A stretch of DNA of 47,349 nt from Fredinandcohnia quinoae (GTDB lineage: Bacteria > Bacillota > Bacilli > Bacillales > Bacillaceae_L): contig NZ_JAKTTI010000034.1 in NCBI RefSeq assembly GCF_022427965.1, forward strand, positions 1 to 47,349, written 5' to 3'. This document shows positions 32,555 to 40,859 of this stretch, piece after piece. Below the pieces are notes generated by a model. It saw nothing but the letters and a program-made list of their open reading frames with translations, was not told the origin of the DNA and searched no databases. The position numbers and the translations under genes were made by a program. How positions within the stretch are numbered: position 1 is the first letter of the stretch; the number at the start of each line of letters is the position of its first letter.

Positions 32555-32694
32555 GTGGCTTACAAAATAAAAACATTAATCAACTAACGATTAGCTTAAT
32601 AAAATGCAACTTCAATTCAAAATAAAGGAAATTAGACATTCTCGTTGAAAGTAATAGTTAGTTTACTATGAAAAAGAGATGGGAAGTGAGTAAC

Positions 32695-33036
32695 TTGTTT
32701 TATAGAAGGAAATTCTACATTGTAAAGAATGAATTTGTTGAAGTTTTCAATGATCATTTTAATGAAAATAATTTGCCTAACCAAACAAAACATGGTGCAA
32801 GATTAATAGGAAGATGGATGATTCCAAACGATGAAACAACCACTGAAATATTTGCTATTTGGGAATATGACAGTTATGAGAAATATAAAGAGATAGAAGC
32901 TAATGTTCGAAATGATGAAGACCATGTACGTAGAGTTAATGAGTGGTATGTAAAACATGGTGGGAGAGATTATGTCATCAAGAATTACTTATTAGAAGTA
33001 CGAAACGAGCAGTTAAAGACAACTTTGAATATTTAA
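32695..33036 (+). CDS. NIPSNAP-family protein
   Basis: About 114 residues with a ferredoxin-like alpha/beta fold. It opens FYRRKFYIVKNEFVEVFNDHFNENNLPNQTKHGARLIGRWM, then FAIWEYDSYEKYKEIEANVRND, matching NIPSNAP proteins, which are dimeric and mostly uncharacterised. I choose TTG 32695 because GGGAAGTGAG stands five bases before it; the ATG at 32668 has no ribosome site. It is followed by the hairpin repeat that acts as terminator. Confidence 0.75.
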   Translation: MFYRRKFYIVKNEFVEVFNDHFNENNLPNQTKHGARLIGRWMIPNDETTTEIFAIWEYDSYEKYKEIEANVRNDEDHVRRVNEWYVKHGGRDYVIKNYLLEVRNEQLKTTLNI

Positions 33037-33066
33037 GGTGTTCTATCATCTTCAACCAAAGGGTAT

Positions 33067-33137
33067 CAATAGTGAAAAGGCAGCGGTATTAACCGTTGCC
33101 TTTTACCAACTCATTTTTTTTAAAAAATTTCTATAAA
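33067..33137 (+). repeat. Dispersed hairpin repeat, copy 2 of 2 (terminator-like)
   Basis: CAATAGTGAAAAGGC start, a 13-bp stem (AAAAGGCAGCGGT / ACCGTTGCCTTTT, one G-T pair) with an ATTA loop, and the AT-rich tail ending TTTCTATAAA. It has the same order as copy 1 at 6839-6907. Here it directly follows the NIPSNAP gene. Confidence 0.65.
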
Positions 33138-33227
33138 GCCTAGCTTTTAATACTGCTCCTAAATTTAGTTAATTATTTGGAGGGGGAAGATTATAAGCAT
33201 ACTTTAATCGATACGAGGGGGAACTGA

Positions 33228-33641
33228 ATGAAAAAAGAGAGACTAGTTATTAGCTTAATTGTTTTATTGTTAATTACTTCAGGCTGTATGTCTGAAGCGA
33301 ACAAGCAAAAAATAACCATTCAAAAACGAAAAGGTGAAGAAAATATTTTTGAAGATTACAAAGAGGTCACACAAAATAAACAAGTGCAAAAAGCAATAGA
33401 GATAGTGAAAAATGCTAATTGGGAAAATACAAAAGTAGAAATGACGCGTTTTGCTGACTATCAATTTCAATTCCCATATAAAAATACTAAAGAAGCGAAA
33501 ATAACTTCCTATTTATTATGGGTAAGCCCAAATAGTAAAAATCTCGAAATTGTTACCGATAGTGATAAATACATACAATTAACAATAAAGGATTCTGCAA
33601 ACCTATATGAAATTTTAACTGGAGACTCATTGGGGAAATAA
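33228..33641 (+). CDS. Small lipoprotein, hypothetical
   Basis: 137 residues with a type II signal peptide: KKERLVIS...LLLITSGC, lipidated Cys20. The mature part has a helical start (VQKAIEIVKNANWENTKVEMTR) and strands (YQFQFPYKN, SYLLWVSPNSKNLEIVT). It resembles a small Bacillus lipoprotein family with a WENxKVEMxRxADYQF motif and no known function. ATG follows GAGGGGGAACTG. It is anchored to the outer face of the membrane. Confidence 0.75.
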   Translation: MKKERLVISLIVLLLITSGCMSEANKQKITIQKRKGEENIFEDYKEVTQNKQVQKAIEIVKNANWENTKVEMTRFADYQFQFPYKNTKEAKITSYLLWVSPNSKNLEIVTDSDKYIQLTIKDSANLYEILTGDSLGK

Positions 33642-33774
33642 TCCAATGTTTTCATTTGCTGTTAAACAAATAGTACGAGTGCGTGATGATTCAAAAAAGA
33701 ATGTTTTTTAAGATTATTATACTAACTACGCGGATTACTTTGTGAAAGAAGGATTAATATGAGAGACGAGATCA

Positions 33775-33825
33775 TATACACCAATAAGTGGCGAAAATAG
33801 ATGACCTTTCTTTCATTATTTCTAA
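33775..33825 (+). pseudogene. Second short Nudix-like remnant
   Basis: The bases TATACACCAAT...GTGG...ATAGATGACCTTT.TTTCA align with the end of the Nudix remnant at 32495-32535, but the frame holds a stop. It is the only recognisable item in the 278-base gap between the lipoprotein and the CBO0543 gene. Confidence 0.4.
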
Positions 33826-33849
33826 ACAGCGGCTTAATGCAACAAGGTT

Positions 33850-33918
33850 AGACCATCTTATTTAAATAATTTCCCTTAAATGAGGAAAAATAGAAATACT
33901 AATTTTAAAGGATGGTCT
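33850..33918 (+). promoter_or_regulatory. Inverted arms that could cover the ribosome site of the next gene
   Basis: AGACCATC (33850-33857) is complementary to GATGGTCT (33911-33918), which overlaps the ribosome site AAAGGATGG and ends one base before the ATG at 33920. If paired in the RNA, translation of the CBO0543 gene would be hindered. This is inference from sequence alone. Confidence 0.35.
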
Positions 33919-33919
33919 T

Positions 33920-34426
33920 ATGTATATATTAATTAATATTTTTTATACATTAGCAGCGTTTAAATGGGGGGATTGGAGGAATTGGAAACTGTATTATCCG
34001 ACAATCCTTTTCTTTGTCTTAGGAGATTTTTTATACAACTTCCTCCTCTATAAAAAATCAATGTGGGTGTTTCATGATTTAATCTTACCTAACCATACTA
34101 CTATCACGATTTTAGCGATGGTCGTATCCTATTCTGCTACCGTATTAATATATTTGGGGAGGTTCCCTGAAGGATGGAAAAAACGGTCATTATGGTATTT
34201 ATTATGGGTAGGAATATATTTATGTGCAGAGTATTTTAACAGTAGGTTTGGCTTTATTTCATACCATAATGGTTGGAATTTTTGGTGGTCTGCGATATTT
34301 ACAGGCATTATTTTCTTTATCTTGCCTGTTCATCACAAAAGACCTTTGTTTGCGTGGCTATTATCAATCATAATTATCGTATTGTTGTTAAGCATCTTTG
34401 ATGTGAAAATTAGTGAAATGAAATAA
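33920..34426 (+). CDS. CBO0543 family membrane protein
   Basis: 168 residues with five to six membrane spans and many aromatic residues: FYTLAAFKWGDWRNWKLYYPTILFFVLGDFLYNFLL, HDLILPNHTTITILAMVVSYSATVLIYL, YLLWVGIYLCAEYF and HNGWNFWWS. The opening AAxKWGDWxxW and the D-x-x-Y-N pattern are those of the CBO0543 family found in spore-forming Firmicutes. Function is unknown. The stop is followed by a bidirectional terminator shared with pepT. Confidence 0.8.
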   Translation: MYILINIFYTLAAFKWGDWRNWKLYYPTILFFVLGDFLYNFLLYKKSMWVFHDLILPNHTTITILAMVVSYSATVLIYLGRFPEGWKKRSLWYLLWVGIYLCAEYFNSRFGFISYHNGWNFWWSAIFTGIIFFILPVHHKRPLFAWLLSIIIIVLLLSIFDVKISEMK

Positions 34427-34465
34427 AGCTGCTTGAATTGAAAAATTCTCTTATAAAAAAGGAAG

Positions 34466-34502
34466 GCTCAGAGTCATAATTACAAATTACTCTGAGCTTT
34501 TA
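34466..34502. terminator. Bidirectional terminator between CBO0543 and pepT
   Basis: A 9-bp stem GCTCAGAGT / ACTCTGAGC with a 14-base loop. There is a T run on the plus strand and an A-rich flank giving a weaker one on the minus strand. Confidence 0.7.
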
Positions 34503-34514
34503 TATGTGATGTAC

Positions 34515-35747
34515 CTATGCTCTTTCCTCGAATAATCTAATAATGCCAATCATAACGTTTGTTGCTTTTTCCATGTTATCGACTGAGATGTATTCGTATT
34601 TGCCGTGGTAGTTTTCACCACCAGTAAAGATGTTTGGTGTCGGTAAGCCCATGTATGATAGCTGGGATCCATCTGTTCCACCACGAATGGGTTCGATAAT
34701 TGGCGTAATGTCCAAGCTTTCCATTGCTTCATAGGCAATATCAACAATTTCTTTTACAGGTTCAATTTTTTCCTTCATATTATAATAGGAATCATTCAAC
34801 TCTAAAAGGATTTTGTCCTCACCATAAATTGCTTGAAGATCCTTAACAATTTTTTGGATTGTTGATTTTCTCTTGTTAAAATTGTCTCGATCAAAATCAC
34901 GAATGATATAATAAAGCTTTGTTTGCTCCACATCACCTTCAAAGGATAGCAAGTGATAAAATCCCTCATAGGCTTCGGTAAACTCAGGAGCTTCATCAAC
35001 TGGTAATCGTCGATTTAATTCCATTGCAATCTTTGTAGAGTTCACCATTTTTCCTTTCGCAGTACCTGGATGAATATTATTACCTTTGATCGTTATTTTT
35101 GCAGCAGCTGCATTAAAGCTTTCATATTGCAATTCTCCGAGAGGGCCACCATCCATCGTATATGCATAAGTCGCATTAAATTTCTTCACATCAAATTTAT
35201 GGGGACCACGGCCGATTTCTTCATCTGGGGTAAAGGCAACTCTTATTTTCCCATGCTTGATTTCAGGATGTTGAATTAAGAAATTCATCGCCGTCATAAT
35301 TTCAGCAATGCCTGCTTTATTATCAGCACCAAGTAAGGTTGTGCCATCAGTTGTCATCAATGTGTGACCTTGATATTTATGTAATGAAGGAAAATCCTTT
35401 GTAGCCATTATGATGTTTTCAGTTAAATGAATATCGTTCCCATCATAATTTTCAATAAGTTGTGGCTTAACATTCGCACCAGTGAAATCTGTTGCTGTAT
35501 CTAAATGAGCTAAAAAGCCAATTGTTGGCACAGTTTTAGTAGTATTAGCAGGTAGTGTCGCCATTACATAACCATTCTCATCAATCGTTATTTCTTCCAT
35601 GCCAATTTGCTTAAGTTCATCAACAAGCATATTTGCAAGCGTAAGCTGTCCTGGTGTTGAAGGGCATGTTTCACTTTCTTCATTCGATTGTGTATCCACT
35701 TTTACATATGTAGTCAATCTTTCAATGAGTTCCTTTTTCAACTTCAT
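34515..35747 (-). CDS. pepT: Peptidase T (tripeptide aminopeptidase)
   Basis: 410 residues, the length of Bacillus PepT. M20-type di-zinc motifs are visible: [34 protein letters not shown] (catalytic Glu pair), [23 protein letters not shown] and the C-terminal [13 protein letters not shown]. It removes the N-terminal residue from tripeptides in the cytoplasm. I place the start at ATG 35747, with GGGAGTTGAA before it; the ATG at 35759 overlaps that site. It is a single gene. Confidence 0.95.
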   Translation of the reverse strand: MKLKKELIERLTTYVKVDTQSNEESETCPSTPGQLTLANMLVDELKQIGMEEITIDENGYVMATLPANTTKTVPTIGFLAHLDTATDFTGANVKPQLIENYDGNDIHLTENIIMATKDFPSLHKYQGHTLMTTDGTTLLGADNKAGIAEIMTAMNFLIQHPEIKHGKIRVAFTPDEEIGRGPHKFDVKKFNATYAYTMDGGPLGELQYESFNAAAAKITIKGNNIHPGTAKGKMVNSTKIAMELNRRLPVDEAPEFTEAYEGFYHLLSFEGDVEQTKLYYIIRDFDRDNFNKRKSTIQKIVKDLQAIYGEDKILLELNDSYYNMKEKIEPVKEIVDIAYEAMESLDITPIIEPIRGGTDGSQLSYMGLPTPNIFTGGENYHGKYEYISVDNMEKATNVMIGIIRLFEERA

Positions 35748-35867
35748 TTCAACTCCCATTTTATATTTTTCTCTAGCATAAATATTCTAACACTTTATTC
35801 ATTTTTGAGATATAAGAAAGATATTTGCAGATACTAAAAGGAATTAAATATACAAGGAGAATGTAAA

Positions 35868-36503
35868 ATGAATAAAACGTTTATTTCCTTTTTACTATTC
35901 GCATGCTTGCTAATTATAAGTAATACAGAGGCACTTGCCCAAGGAAATTTGAGAATAATTGTTGAGGAACTCCCATTAGAACTCTCGAAAGTGCGTACAG
36001 AGAAGATTAGTCATGTCGTCATTCATTTTATGAGTAATGCTGCCAAGAAGCCTCATGATCCTTATAATAAGAAAGACTTGATATCTATTTTTGAAGAATA
36101 TGGAGTATCTGCTCATTATATGATTGGTAGGGAAGGGGAGATTTTTCAACTTGTTTCAGAGGACAGGGTTGCTTACCATGCTGGTAAGGGTTATTTACAA
36201 GGTTTCCCTGCATACAAAGATCGTTTGAACGAATATTCATTAGGAATTGAGCTATTAGCAATTGGTACAAGGGAAGAAATGCTACCAATGATTAATGGAA
36301 AGACATATGATTCGATTGATCCTACATTAATTGGGTATACCAATGCTCAATATAAATCATTACAGTTATTATTAGAAAATATATTAATTCAAAATTCTTC
36401 GATTAATCGTGATAGAATACATATTATCGGCCATGATGAATATGCACCAGAGAGAAAAACAGATCCGGGATCTTTATTTAATTGGTCAAGAATTGGATAT
36501 TAA
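35868..36503 (+). CDS. Secreted N-acetylmuramoyl-L-alanine amidase (amidase 2 type)
   Basis: 211 residues. Signal peptide 1-25 (cleavage near ALAQG). The amidase_2 zinc site is visible: SHVVIHFMSN (first His), SAHYMIGREGEIFQLV, VAYHAGKG, YSLGIELLAIG and IIGHDEYAPERKTDPG (last His and Asp). It cuts between N-acetylmuramic acid and L-alanine in peptidoglycan, outside the cell. No wall-binding repeats are present, so it is a compact catalytic unit. ATG follows ACAAGGAGAATG. Confidence 0.85.
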   Translation: MNKTFISFLLFACLLIISNTEALAQGNLRIIVEELPLELSKVRTEKISHVVIHFMSNAAKKPHDPYNKKDLISIFEEYGVSAHYMIGREGEIFQLVSEDRVAYHAGKGYLQGFPAYKDRLNEYSLGIELLAIGTREEMLPMINGKTYDSIDPTLIGYTNAQYKSLQLLLENILIQNSSINRDRIHIIGHDEYAPERKTDPGSLFNWSRIGY

Positions 36504-36551
36504 TAAATATTTAGGAAAATCGAGATGTTTAGGGAAAATGGGGGATTGGAA

Positions 36552-37406
36552 ATGAAATTTATAGTTTATGATAATGCTCATGATTTTGAGAGAAAGATAG
36601 AGCCATTTTTATCGGAAAAAGAAGATGTATTCAGTCTCTTTTATGGTGTACTTCAAGCAATTAAAGCTGACAATTATGAGAATCCATTTATGGCGACAAT
36701 TGAAGAGGATGGAAAAGTATTAGCCTTTTTCCAAATGACACCTCCTCATCCGTTAAATCTTATTTTTACGAATGAACTTCGTTTAGAAGAAACAATCGAT
36801 TTCCTCATTAAAAATTTATTCGAACTTAAAATTAACTTTCATTCGATCATTAGTTTGAAACCGTGGGCATTTAAAGTCGCAGAGAAGTGGGAACTGAAAA
36901 CGGGTAAGACCCATCAACTATTTATGGATCAGGGATTGTATCGTTTAAATAAAGTAAATGAATCGCTTCAGCATTGTCCTGGTACTTGGCGCTATGCAGA
37001 GGAAAGTGATTCTTCCCTTATCGAAAAGTGGTTCAACCTATTCGAAGTTGATGCTGGACTGACGATTTCGCCAATTGAACATGTGAAAAAGCGTGTTGCA
37101 ATGTTTATAAGGGAACGAGAGGTTTTTCTTTGGGAAGATGAAGGAAAGATTGTATCTATGATGAAAAAGTCACGTCCGACAAAGAACGGTGTAACCGTAT
37201 CTTTGGTATTTACGCCAAGGGAAGATCGCAAAAAAGGTTATGCACGGACGCTTGTAACGGTAGGTTCAAGAGAACTACTCAAGGATTTTGACTTTTGCAT
37301 ACTTTACACTGATATGATGAATCCGACATCAAACAAGATTTATAGGGAAATTGGCTATGAAAAGATTGCAGACTCTGTTCATTTGGTTTTTGATAAAAGA
37401 GAATAA
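36552..37406 (+). CDS. GNAT family acetyltransferase
   Basis: 284 residues. The N-terminal half (1-130) is a divergent GNAT-like fold. The C-terminal half is a clear GNAT domain with VTVSLVFTPREDRKKGYARTLVT (acetyl-CoA loop RKKGYA) and LYTDMMNPTSNKIYREIGYEKI. The start is ATG 36552 because GGGGGATTGG precedes it; an ATG at 36525 has no such site. It lies 48 bases behind the amidase and may share its transcript. The substrate is unknown. Confidence 0.8.
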   Translation: MKFIVYDNAHDFERKIEPFLSEKEDVFSLFYGVLQAIKADNYENPFMATIEEDGKVLAFFQMTPPHPLNLIFTNELRLEETIDFLIKNLFELKINFHSIISLKPWAFKVAEKWELKTGKTHQLFMDQGLYRLNKVNESLQHCPGTWRYAEESDSSLIEKWFNLFEVDAGLTISPIEHVKKRVAMFIREREVFLWEDEGKIVSMMKKSRPTKNGVTVSLVFTPREDRKKGYARTLVTVGSRELLKDFDFCILYTDMMNPTSNKIYREIGYEKIADSVHLVFDKRE

Positions 37407-37490
37407 TTTTGTCTTAATATCTATTCAAATCTAAAGCTATGCATTTTCACTTATTTCCAAGCATTTATTTTTGATTCTACCTCATCAATT

Positions 37491-37509
37491 GTTACTATAG
37501 TATTGTAAC
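37491..37509 (+). promoter_or_regulatory. 19-bp palindromic operator candidate
   Basis: GTTACTATAGTATTGTAAC is a near-perfect palindrome (one mismatched pair) and overlaps a possible -10 (TATAGT, 37496-37501; -35 TTGATT at 37471 with a long 19-base spacer). It sits 25 bases before the luciferase-like gene. The MarR gene downstream is the natural candidate for binding it. Confidence 0.5.
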
Positions 37510-37533
37510 TTGATTAGGAAGGGATCGAATGAG

Positions 37534-38535
37534 ATGGCAAATATAAATATACCAGTATCAGTGCTAAATTTAGCTCCGATTCGAAAAGGACAGGGACCAA
37601 AAGAAGCGATTGACTCTATGGTTGATTTGGCACAAGCAACAGAAAAAATGGGATACACCCGCTATTGGATTGCCGAACATCATAATTCACCAACCCTTGT
37701 AAGCTCTGCTACTTCGATGTTAATAAAACATACATTAGAACATACAGACCAAATACGAGTAGGATCCGGTGGAGTTATGCTGCCAAACCATTCTCCATTA
37801 GTAGTCGCTGAGCAATTCGGGACAATGGCAACAATCTATCCAGGAAGATTAGATCTTGGGCTTGGTAGAGCACCAGGTACAGATATGATGACTGCGAGTG
37901 CATTGAGACGAGCACAGAACGATTCAGTCTACACATTTCCAAATGATGTGAATGCATTACTAACGTATTTTGGTCCGGAAGAATTTCAAGGCTATGTAAG
38001 GGCATATCCTGGAGTTGGTACAAATATTCCAATTTACATTCTTGGTTCATCAACCGATTCTGCTTATTTAGCAGCAAAATTAGGGCTGCCATATGTATTT
38101 GCATCACATTTTGCACCAAAATTCATGGAAGAAGCGATCTCCATTTATCGCGAGAGATTCCAGCCATCAGAATATCTTGACAAACCTTACATGATGGTAT
38201 GCCTAAATGTAATTGCAGCAGAAACCGATGAAGAGGCTCGTATTGAATCTACAACGATGCAGCAATTTTTCTTAAATATTGTCCGTGGTACTAAAATTCC
38301 TTTAAGTCCTCCAGTAAATAGCATGGATCAAATTTGGAACTCTACAGAAAAACAAATGGCTGATTCGATGTCTAGTGTGACTTTTATGGGAAGTAAAGAA
38401 ACGATTCGCGAACAATTAAGCCAATTTCAAGAAAAATACAATGTCGATGAAATAATGGCTGTTTCATATATTTTTGACCCTGATGTACAAAAGCGCTCTT
38501 ATGAAATATTTAAAGAGGTAGTTGATGGAAGATGA
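37534..38535 (+). CDS. LLM-class flavin-dependent oxidoreductase (YceB/MsnO8-type), paralogue 3
   Basis: 333 residues of the subgroup starting [46 protein letters not shown], then [40 protein letters not shown] and [15 protein letters not shown]. These match YceB-type luciferase-like proteins, which use reduced flavin or F420-like cofactors. ATG 37534 follows AGGAAGGGATCG; the TTG at 37510 lies in the operator region and is less likely. It is followed by a terminator and a MarR gene. Confidence 0.85.
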   Translation: MANINIPVSVLNLAPIRKGQGPKEAIDSMVDLAQATEKMGYTRYWIAEHHNSPTLVSSATSMLIKHTLEHTDQIRVGSGGVMLPNHSPLVVAEQFGTMATIYPGRLDLGLGRAPGTDMMTASALRRAQNDSVYTFPNDVNALLTYFGPEEFQGYVRAYPGVGTNIPIYILGSSTDSAYLAAKLGLPYVFASHFAPKFMEEAISIYRERFQPSEYLDKPYMMVCLNVIAAETDEEARIESTTMQQFFLNIVRGTKIPLSPPVNSMDQIWNSTEKQMADSMSSVTFMGSKETIREQLSQFQEKYNVDEIMAVSYIFDPDVQKRSYEIFKEVVDGR

Positions 38536-38536
38536 G

Positions 38537-38565
38537 AAAAGGAGTAGGTAACTATTCCTTTTTTT
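38537..38565 (+). terminator. Intrinsic terminator after paralogue 3
   Basis: A 10-bp stem AAAAGGAGTA / TATTCCTTTT (one G-T pair) with a six-base loop and a T run, two bases after the stop codon. Confidence 0.75.
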
Positions 38566-38612
38566 ATTGAAAAATGGTTTAGTTTGATATATATTTAAGG
38601 TAACTTAACTAT

Positions 38613-38618
38613 TATAAT
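38613..38618 (+). promoter_or_regulatory. -10 box before the second MarR gene
   Basis: Consensus TATAAT 27 bases before the GTG start. A matching -35 at 17 bases is not evident (TTGATA at 38584 is 23 bases away). Confidence 0.4.
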
Positions 38619-38644
38619 ACATTAAATATAAAGGGTGTTTAAGT

Positions 38645-39082
38645 GTGGATGTAAAACATTATATGAAAGAAACTTTTCACATATTAGATGAAGTGAACTC
38701 ACTTTTATTAAAGGAATTTGAATCAATTTTAGATTATGAATTAACCCCAAAACAAACAATGGTCGTTCATCACGTTCATCAGTCTACAACAATTACTGTA
38801 AATGAACTCGCGCATTTAATGAATATTTCTGCTAGTGCTGTCAGCCAACTCCTTAACAAGCTTGAACAAGAGAATTATGTAAAAAGAGAGATTAACCCTA
38901 ATAATCGGCGTGAAATACTGATTACACTTGGTTCAAAAGGTCTTGAGCTTTATGATGAGTACGATAAAATCGATCAGAAAATTATCGATAAGTATTACTC
39001 AAAACTCACTGAAGACGAAATGATTCAATTCCAATCAATTGTAAAAAAGCTTCATACGATCATTACGACTGAAAATAAGTAA
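38645..39082 (+). CDS. MarR-family transcriptional regulator
   Basis: 145 residues with a winged helix: LTPKQTMVVHHVHQSTTITVNELAHLMNISASAVSQLLNKLEQENYVKREINPNNRREILITLGSKGLELYDEY covers recognition helix and wing. GTG 38645 follows AAGGGTGTTTAA. It probably forms a unit with the 12-codon ORF and the membrane protein that follow. No terminator separates them. Confidence 0.85.
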   Translation: MDVKHYMKETFHILDEVNSLLLKEFESILDYELTPKQTMVVHHVHQSTTITVNELAHLMNISASAVSQLLNKLEQENYVKREINPNNRREILITLGSKGLELYDEYDKIDQKIIDKYYSKLTEDEMIQFQSIVKKLHTIITTENK

Positions 39083-39100
39083 CTCAAAGGGGTTGATCAC

Positions 39101-39139
39101 ATGTTTTGGCATCCATTTTTAAATGACAAATATATGTAA
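39101..39139 (+). CDS. 12-residue leader-type ORF
   Basis: ATG 39101 behind CAAAGGGG, peptide MFWHPFLNDKYM, TAA. It lies between the MarR gene and the membrane protein gene, 88 bases before the latter. It could be a regulatory leader peptide or the fossil of a longer gene. The ribosome site and the position are the only support. Confidence 0.3.
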   Translation: MFWHPFLNDKYM

Positions 39140-39226
39140 ACCGGGTACCACGCTCATGCTTTCCGCCAAAAAGAAAATTCTTTCACAAATATCAAATGAA
39201 GAAGAAATTCAAAAGGAGGAAACCGT

Positions 39227-40315
39227 ATGGTCCACACTGTGAAAACAAATAAATCAGCTTATATCTTTGGACTTCTTGCCATCCTGATTCTTGCAGGGAA
39301 TTATTCTGTAATGTCATTTGAAGCATTTACTCCAGTGACTGACATGATGATTTTGGCAACGATTTTGGATCTCACGATTGTTTTACCAATTTTATTTTAT
39401 ATTTTTATAGTCCGTAATCGTTTTTCATTGATTACGATACTCCCAGTCCCAATTGCTGGTTTTTGGCTTGCTTACTTCATTGTCCCACATCATGAATTAC
39501 CGATATTTGATTATGTAAAATATAGTATTTTTGCACTTGAAGGTGTTTTTATTGCAATTGAGCTAACACTTGCAATCTTCCTTTTGCGCAAAATCCCTGC
39601 CTTACTTAAAAACTACAAGATTCAAAGTGAAATTGACTTTTATTATCCGACAATGTTAAGAAATGCTTTTAATAAAACCTTTGGAACGAGAAAAATCACG
39701 GAGTTTCTTATTTTGGATTTCTCCGTTATCTACTTTGGATTATTTGCTTGGAAAAAGAAGTGGCAACAACTAGACCATGCAGCAACTTCATTTTCAATCC
39801 ATAAGAAATCTGGCTACTTTGGACTATTCATCGTTATCGCTCATGCAATGGTCATTGAAGTAATTGGTGTTCACTTTTTAATCTTGCAATGGAGTACAGT
39901 AGCAGCATGGATTTTCACAGTTTTGGATATTTACGCGCTTATCTGGATCATTGCTGATTACCAGGCTGTTCGACTTTCGCCAATTGTGATGACAAAGGAA
40001 AAAATGTTTGTACAAATAGGGATACGACGAGGGATTGAAATTGATTTTTCTACAATTAAATCAATCGATTCGACGAGAACTGATAAAAAAATACGAGGTC
40101 TAGAAAAAAATAGCTTTTCGATCACCCTTCCAGATCTAATTGAAGAAGAGCCACAATTTGAAATGGAATTAAAAGAGCCTGCAATTGCTAGATTACCATT
40201 CGGAAAAAAGCGAGAAATTACAAAACTCTATGTAACAGTTGATGAAAAAGAAAAATTTTATCAACTTGTTCAAGAGATGATCGCAGACGAGGAGCTTACT
40301 CTTACTCAAAAATAG
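39227..40315 (+). CDS. Multi-pass membrane protein with a PH-like cytoplasmic tail
   Basis: 362 residues with about eight membrane spans up to residue 250, then a soluble, strand-rich tail (VRLSPIVMTKEKMFVQIGIRRGIEIDFSTIKSIDST...) resembling bacterial PH domains. Proteins of this type are sometimes annotated as beta-carotene monooxygenases without good reason, and I see no such motif. A strong ribosome site AAAGGAGGAAACC precedes ATG 39227. It probably belongs to the operon of the MarR gene. Function is unknown. Confidence 0.65.
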   Translation: MVHTVKTNKSAYIFGLLAILILAGNYSVMSFEAFTPVTDMMILATILDLTIVLPILFYIFIVRNRFSLITILPVPIAGFWLAYFIVPHHELPIFDYVKYSIFALEGVFIAIELTLAIFLLRKIPALLKNYKIQSEIDFYYPTMLRNAFNKTFGTRKITEFLILDFSVIYFGLFAWKKKWQQLDHAATSFSIHKKSGYFGLFIVIAHAMVIEVIGVHFLILQWSTVAAWIFTVLDIYALIWIIADYQAVRLSPIVMTKEKMFVQIGIRRGIEIDFSTIKSIDSTRTDKKIRGLEKNSFSITLPDLIEEEPQFEMELKEPAIARLPFGKKREITKLYVTVDEKEKFYQLVQEMIADEELTLTQK

Positions 40316-40375
40316 CTTTTCTACCATGTATATGGTACCATTTATCTCTAATCGAACATGATAGGAGGCTTATAC

Positions 40376-40645
40376 ATGGATAAAATCCAAGTTGGCGAAA
40401 TTTTTACAATAAGCGATGAAACAGATCAAGAGCAAGAGGTTGAAGTACTTGCAATGCTAACTATTGAAGGTACTGACTATATTGCTGTTAGCTTTGTCGA
40501 AGACCTTGAGGAAGAGAATGAAGATGACATTGATATTTTCTTCTTAAAGCTTGATGAAGATGGTGACTTTTCTGCAATCGAAACAGATGAGGAATTTGAA
40601 AAAGTTTCAACCGCATTTGATGTTGTTTTTGATGAAGAAGAATAA
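40376..40645 (+). CDS. DUF1292 protein (YrzB-like)
   Basis: 89 very acidic residues. VGEIFTISDETDQEQEVEVLAMLTIEGTDYIAVSFVEDLEEENEDDIDIFFLKLDEDGDF is the DUF1292 fold of small YrzB-type proteins. The start is ATG 40376 with ATAGGAGGCTTATAC before it; an upstream ATG at 40358 has no ribosome site. Cytoplasmic, function unknown. A terminator follows. Confidence 0.85.
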   Translation: MDKIQVGEIFTISDETDQEQEVEVLAMLTIEGTDYIAVSFVEDLEEENEDDIDIFFLKLDEDGDFSAIETDEEFEKVSTAFDVVFDEEE

Positions 40646-40654
40646 GTTTTCAGG

Positions 40655-40680
40655 GGAGAGGGGCGAACACTCTCCTTTTT
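40655..40680 (+). terminator. Intrinsic terminator after the DUF1292 gene
   Basis: Stem GGAGAG / CTCTCC with a nine-base loop and a T run. Confidence 0.7.
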
Positions 40681-40705
40681 CATATGCCTTTTACTCAATT
40701 TATGT

Positions 40706-40765
40706 AAATACGGTCGTTATTTGAAAAATACGGCCGTTATTCCGAAAATACGGGCGTAAGCAATG
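40706..40765. repeat. Three direct repeats of exactly 20 bp
   Basis: AAATACGG starts at 40706, 40726 and 40746. The units read AAATACGGTCGTTATTTGAA, AAATACGGCCGTTATTCCGA and AAATACGGGCGTAAGCAATG. The core AAATACGGNCGT is invariant and the tails drift. They lie between the DUF1292 terminator and the phosphatase gene. Confidence 0.75.
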
Positions 40766-40859
40766 AACACCTAAAACTATTTGAAAATTAGATTAATTTC
40801 TTTATACTAGAAGTATCGATTTGAAGAATAAACAACACACAGTCAGGAGGTTATTATTA

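Noticed and set aside
40477-40698. Serine-rich minus-strand ORF opposite the DUF1292 gene
   Set aside because: It is the mirror of the GAA/GAT-rich acidic gene. It has no ribosome site and the sense gene is well supported.
40706-40765. CRISPR array
   Set aside because: The 20-bp units have no distinct spacers: repeat and interval together make 20 bp. There are no cas genes.
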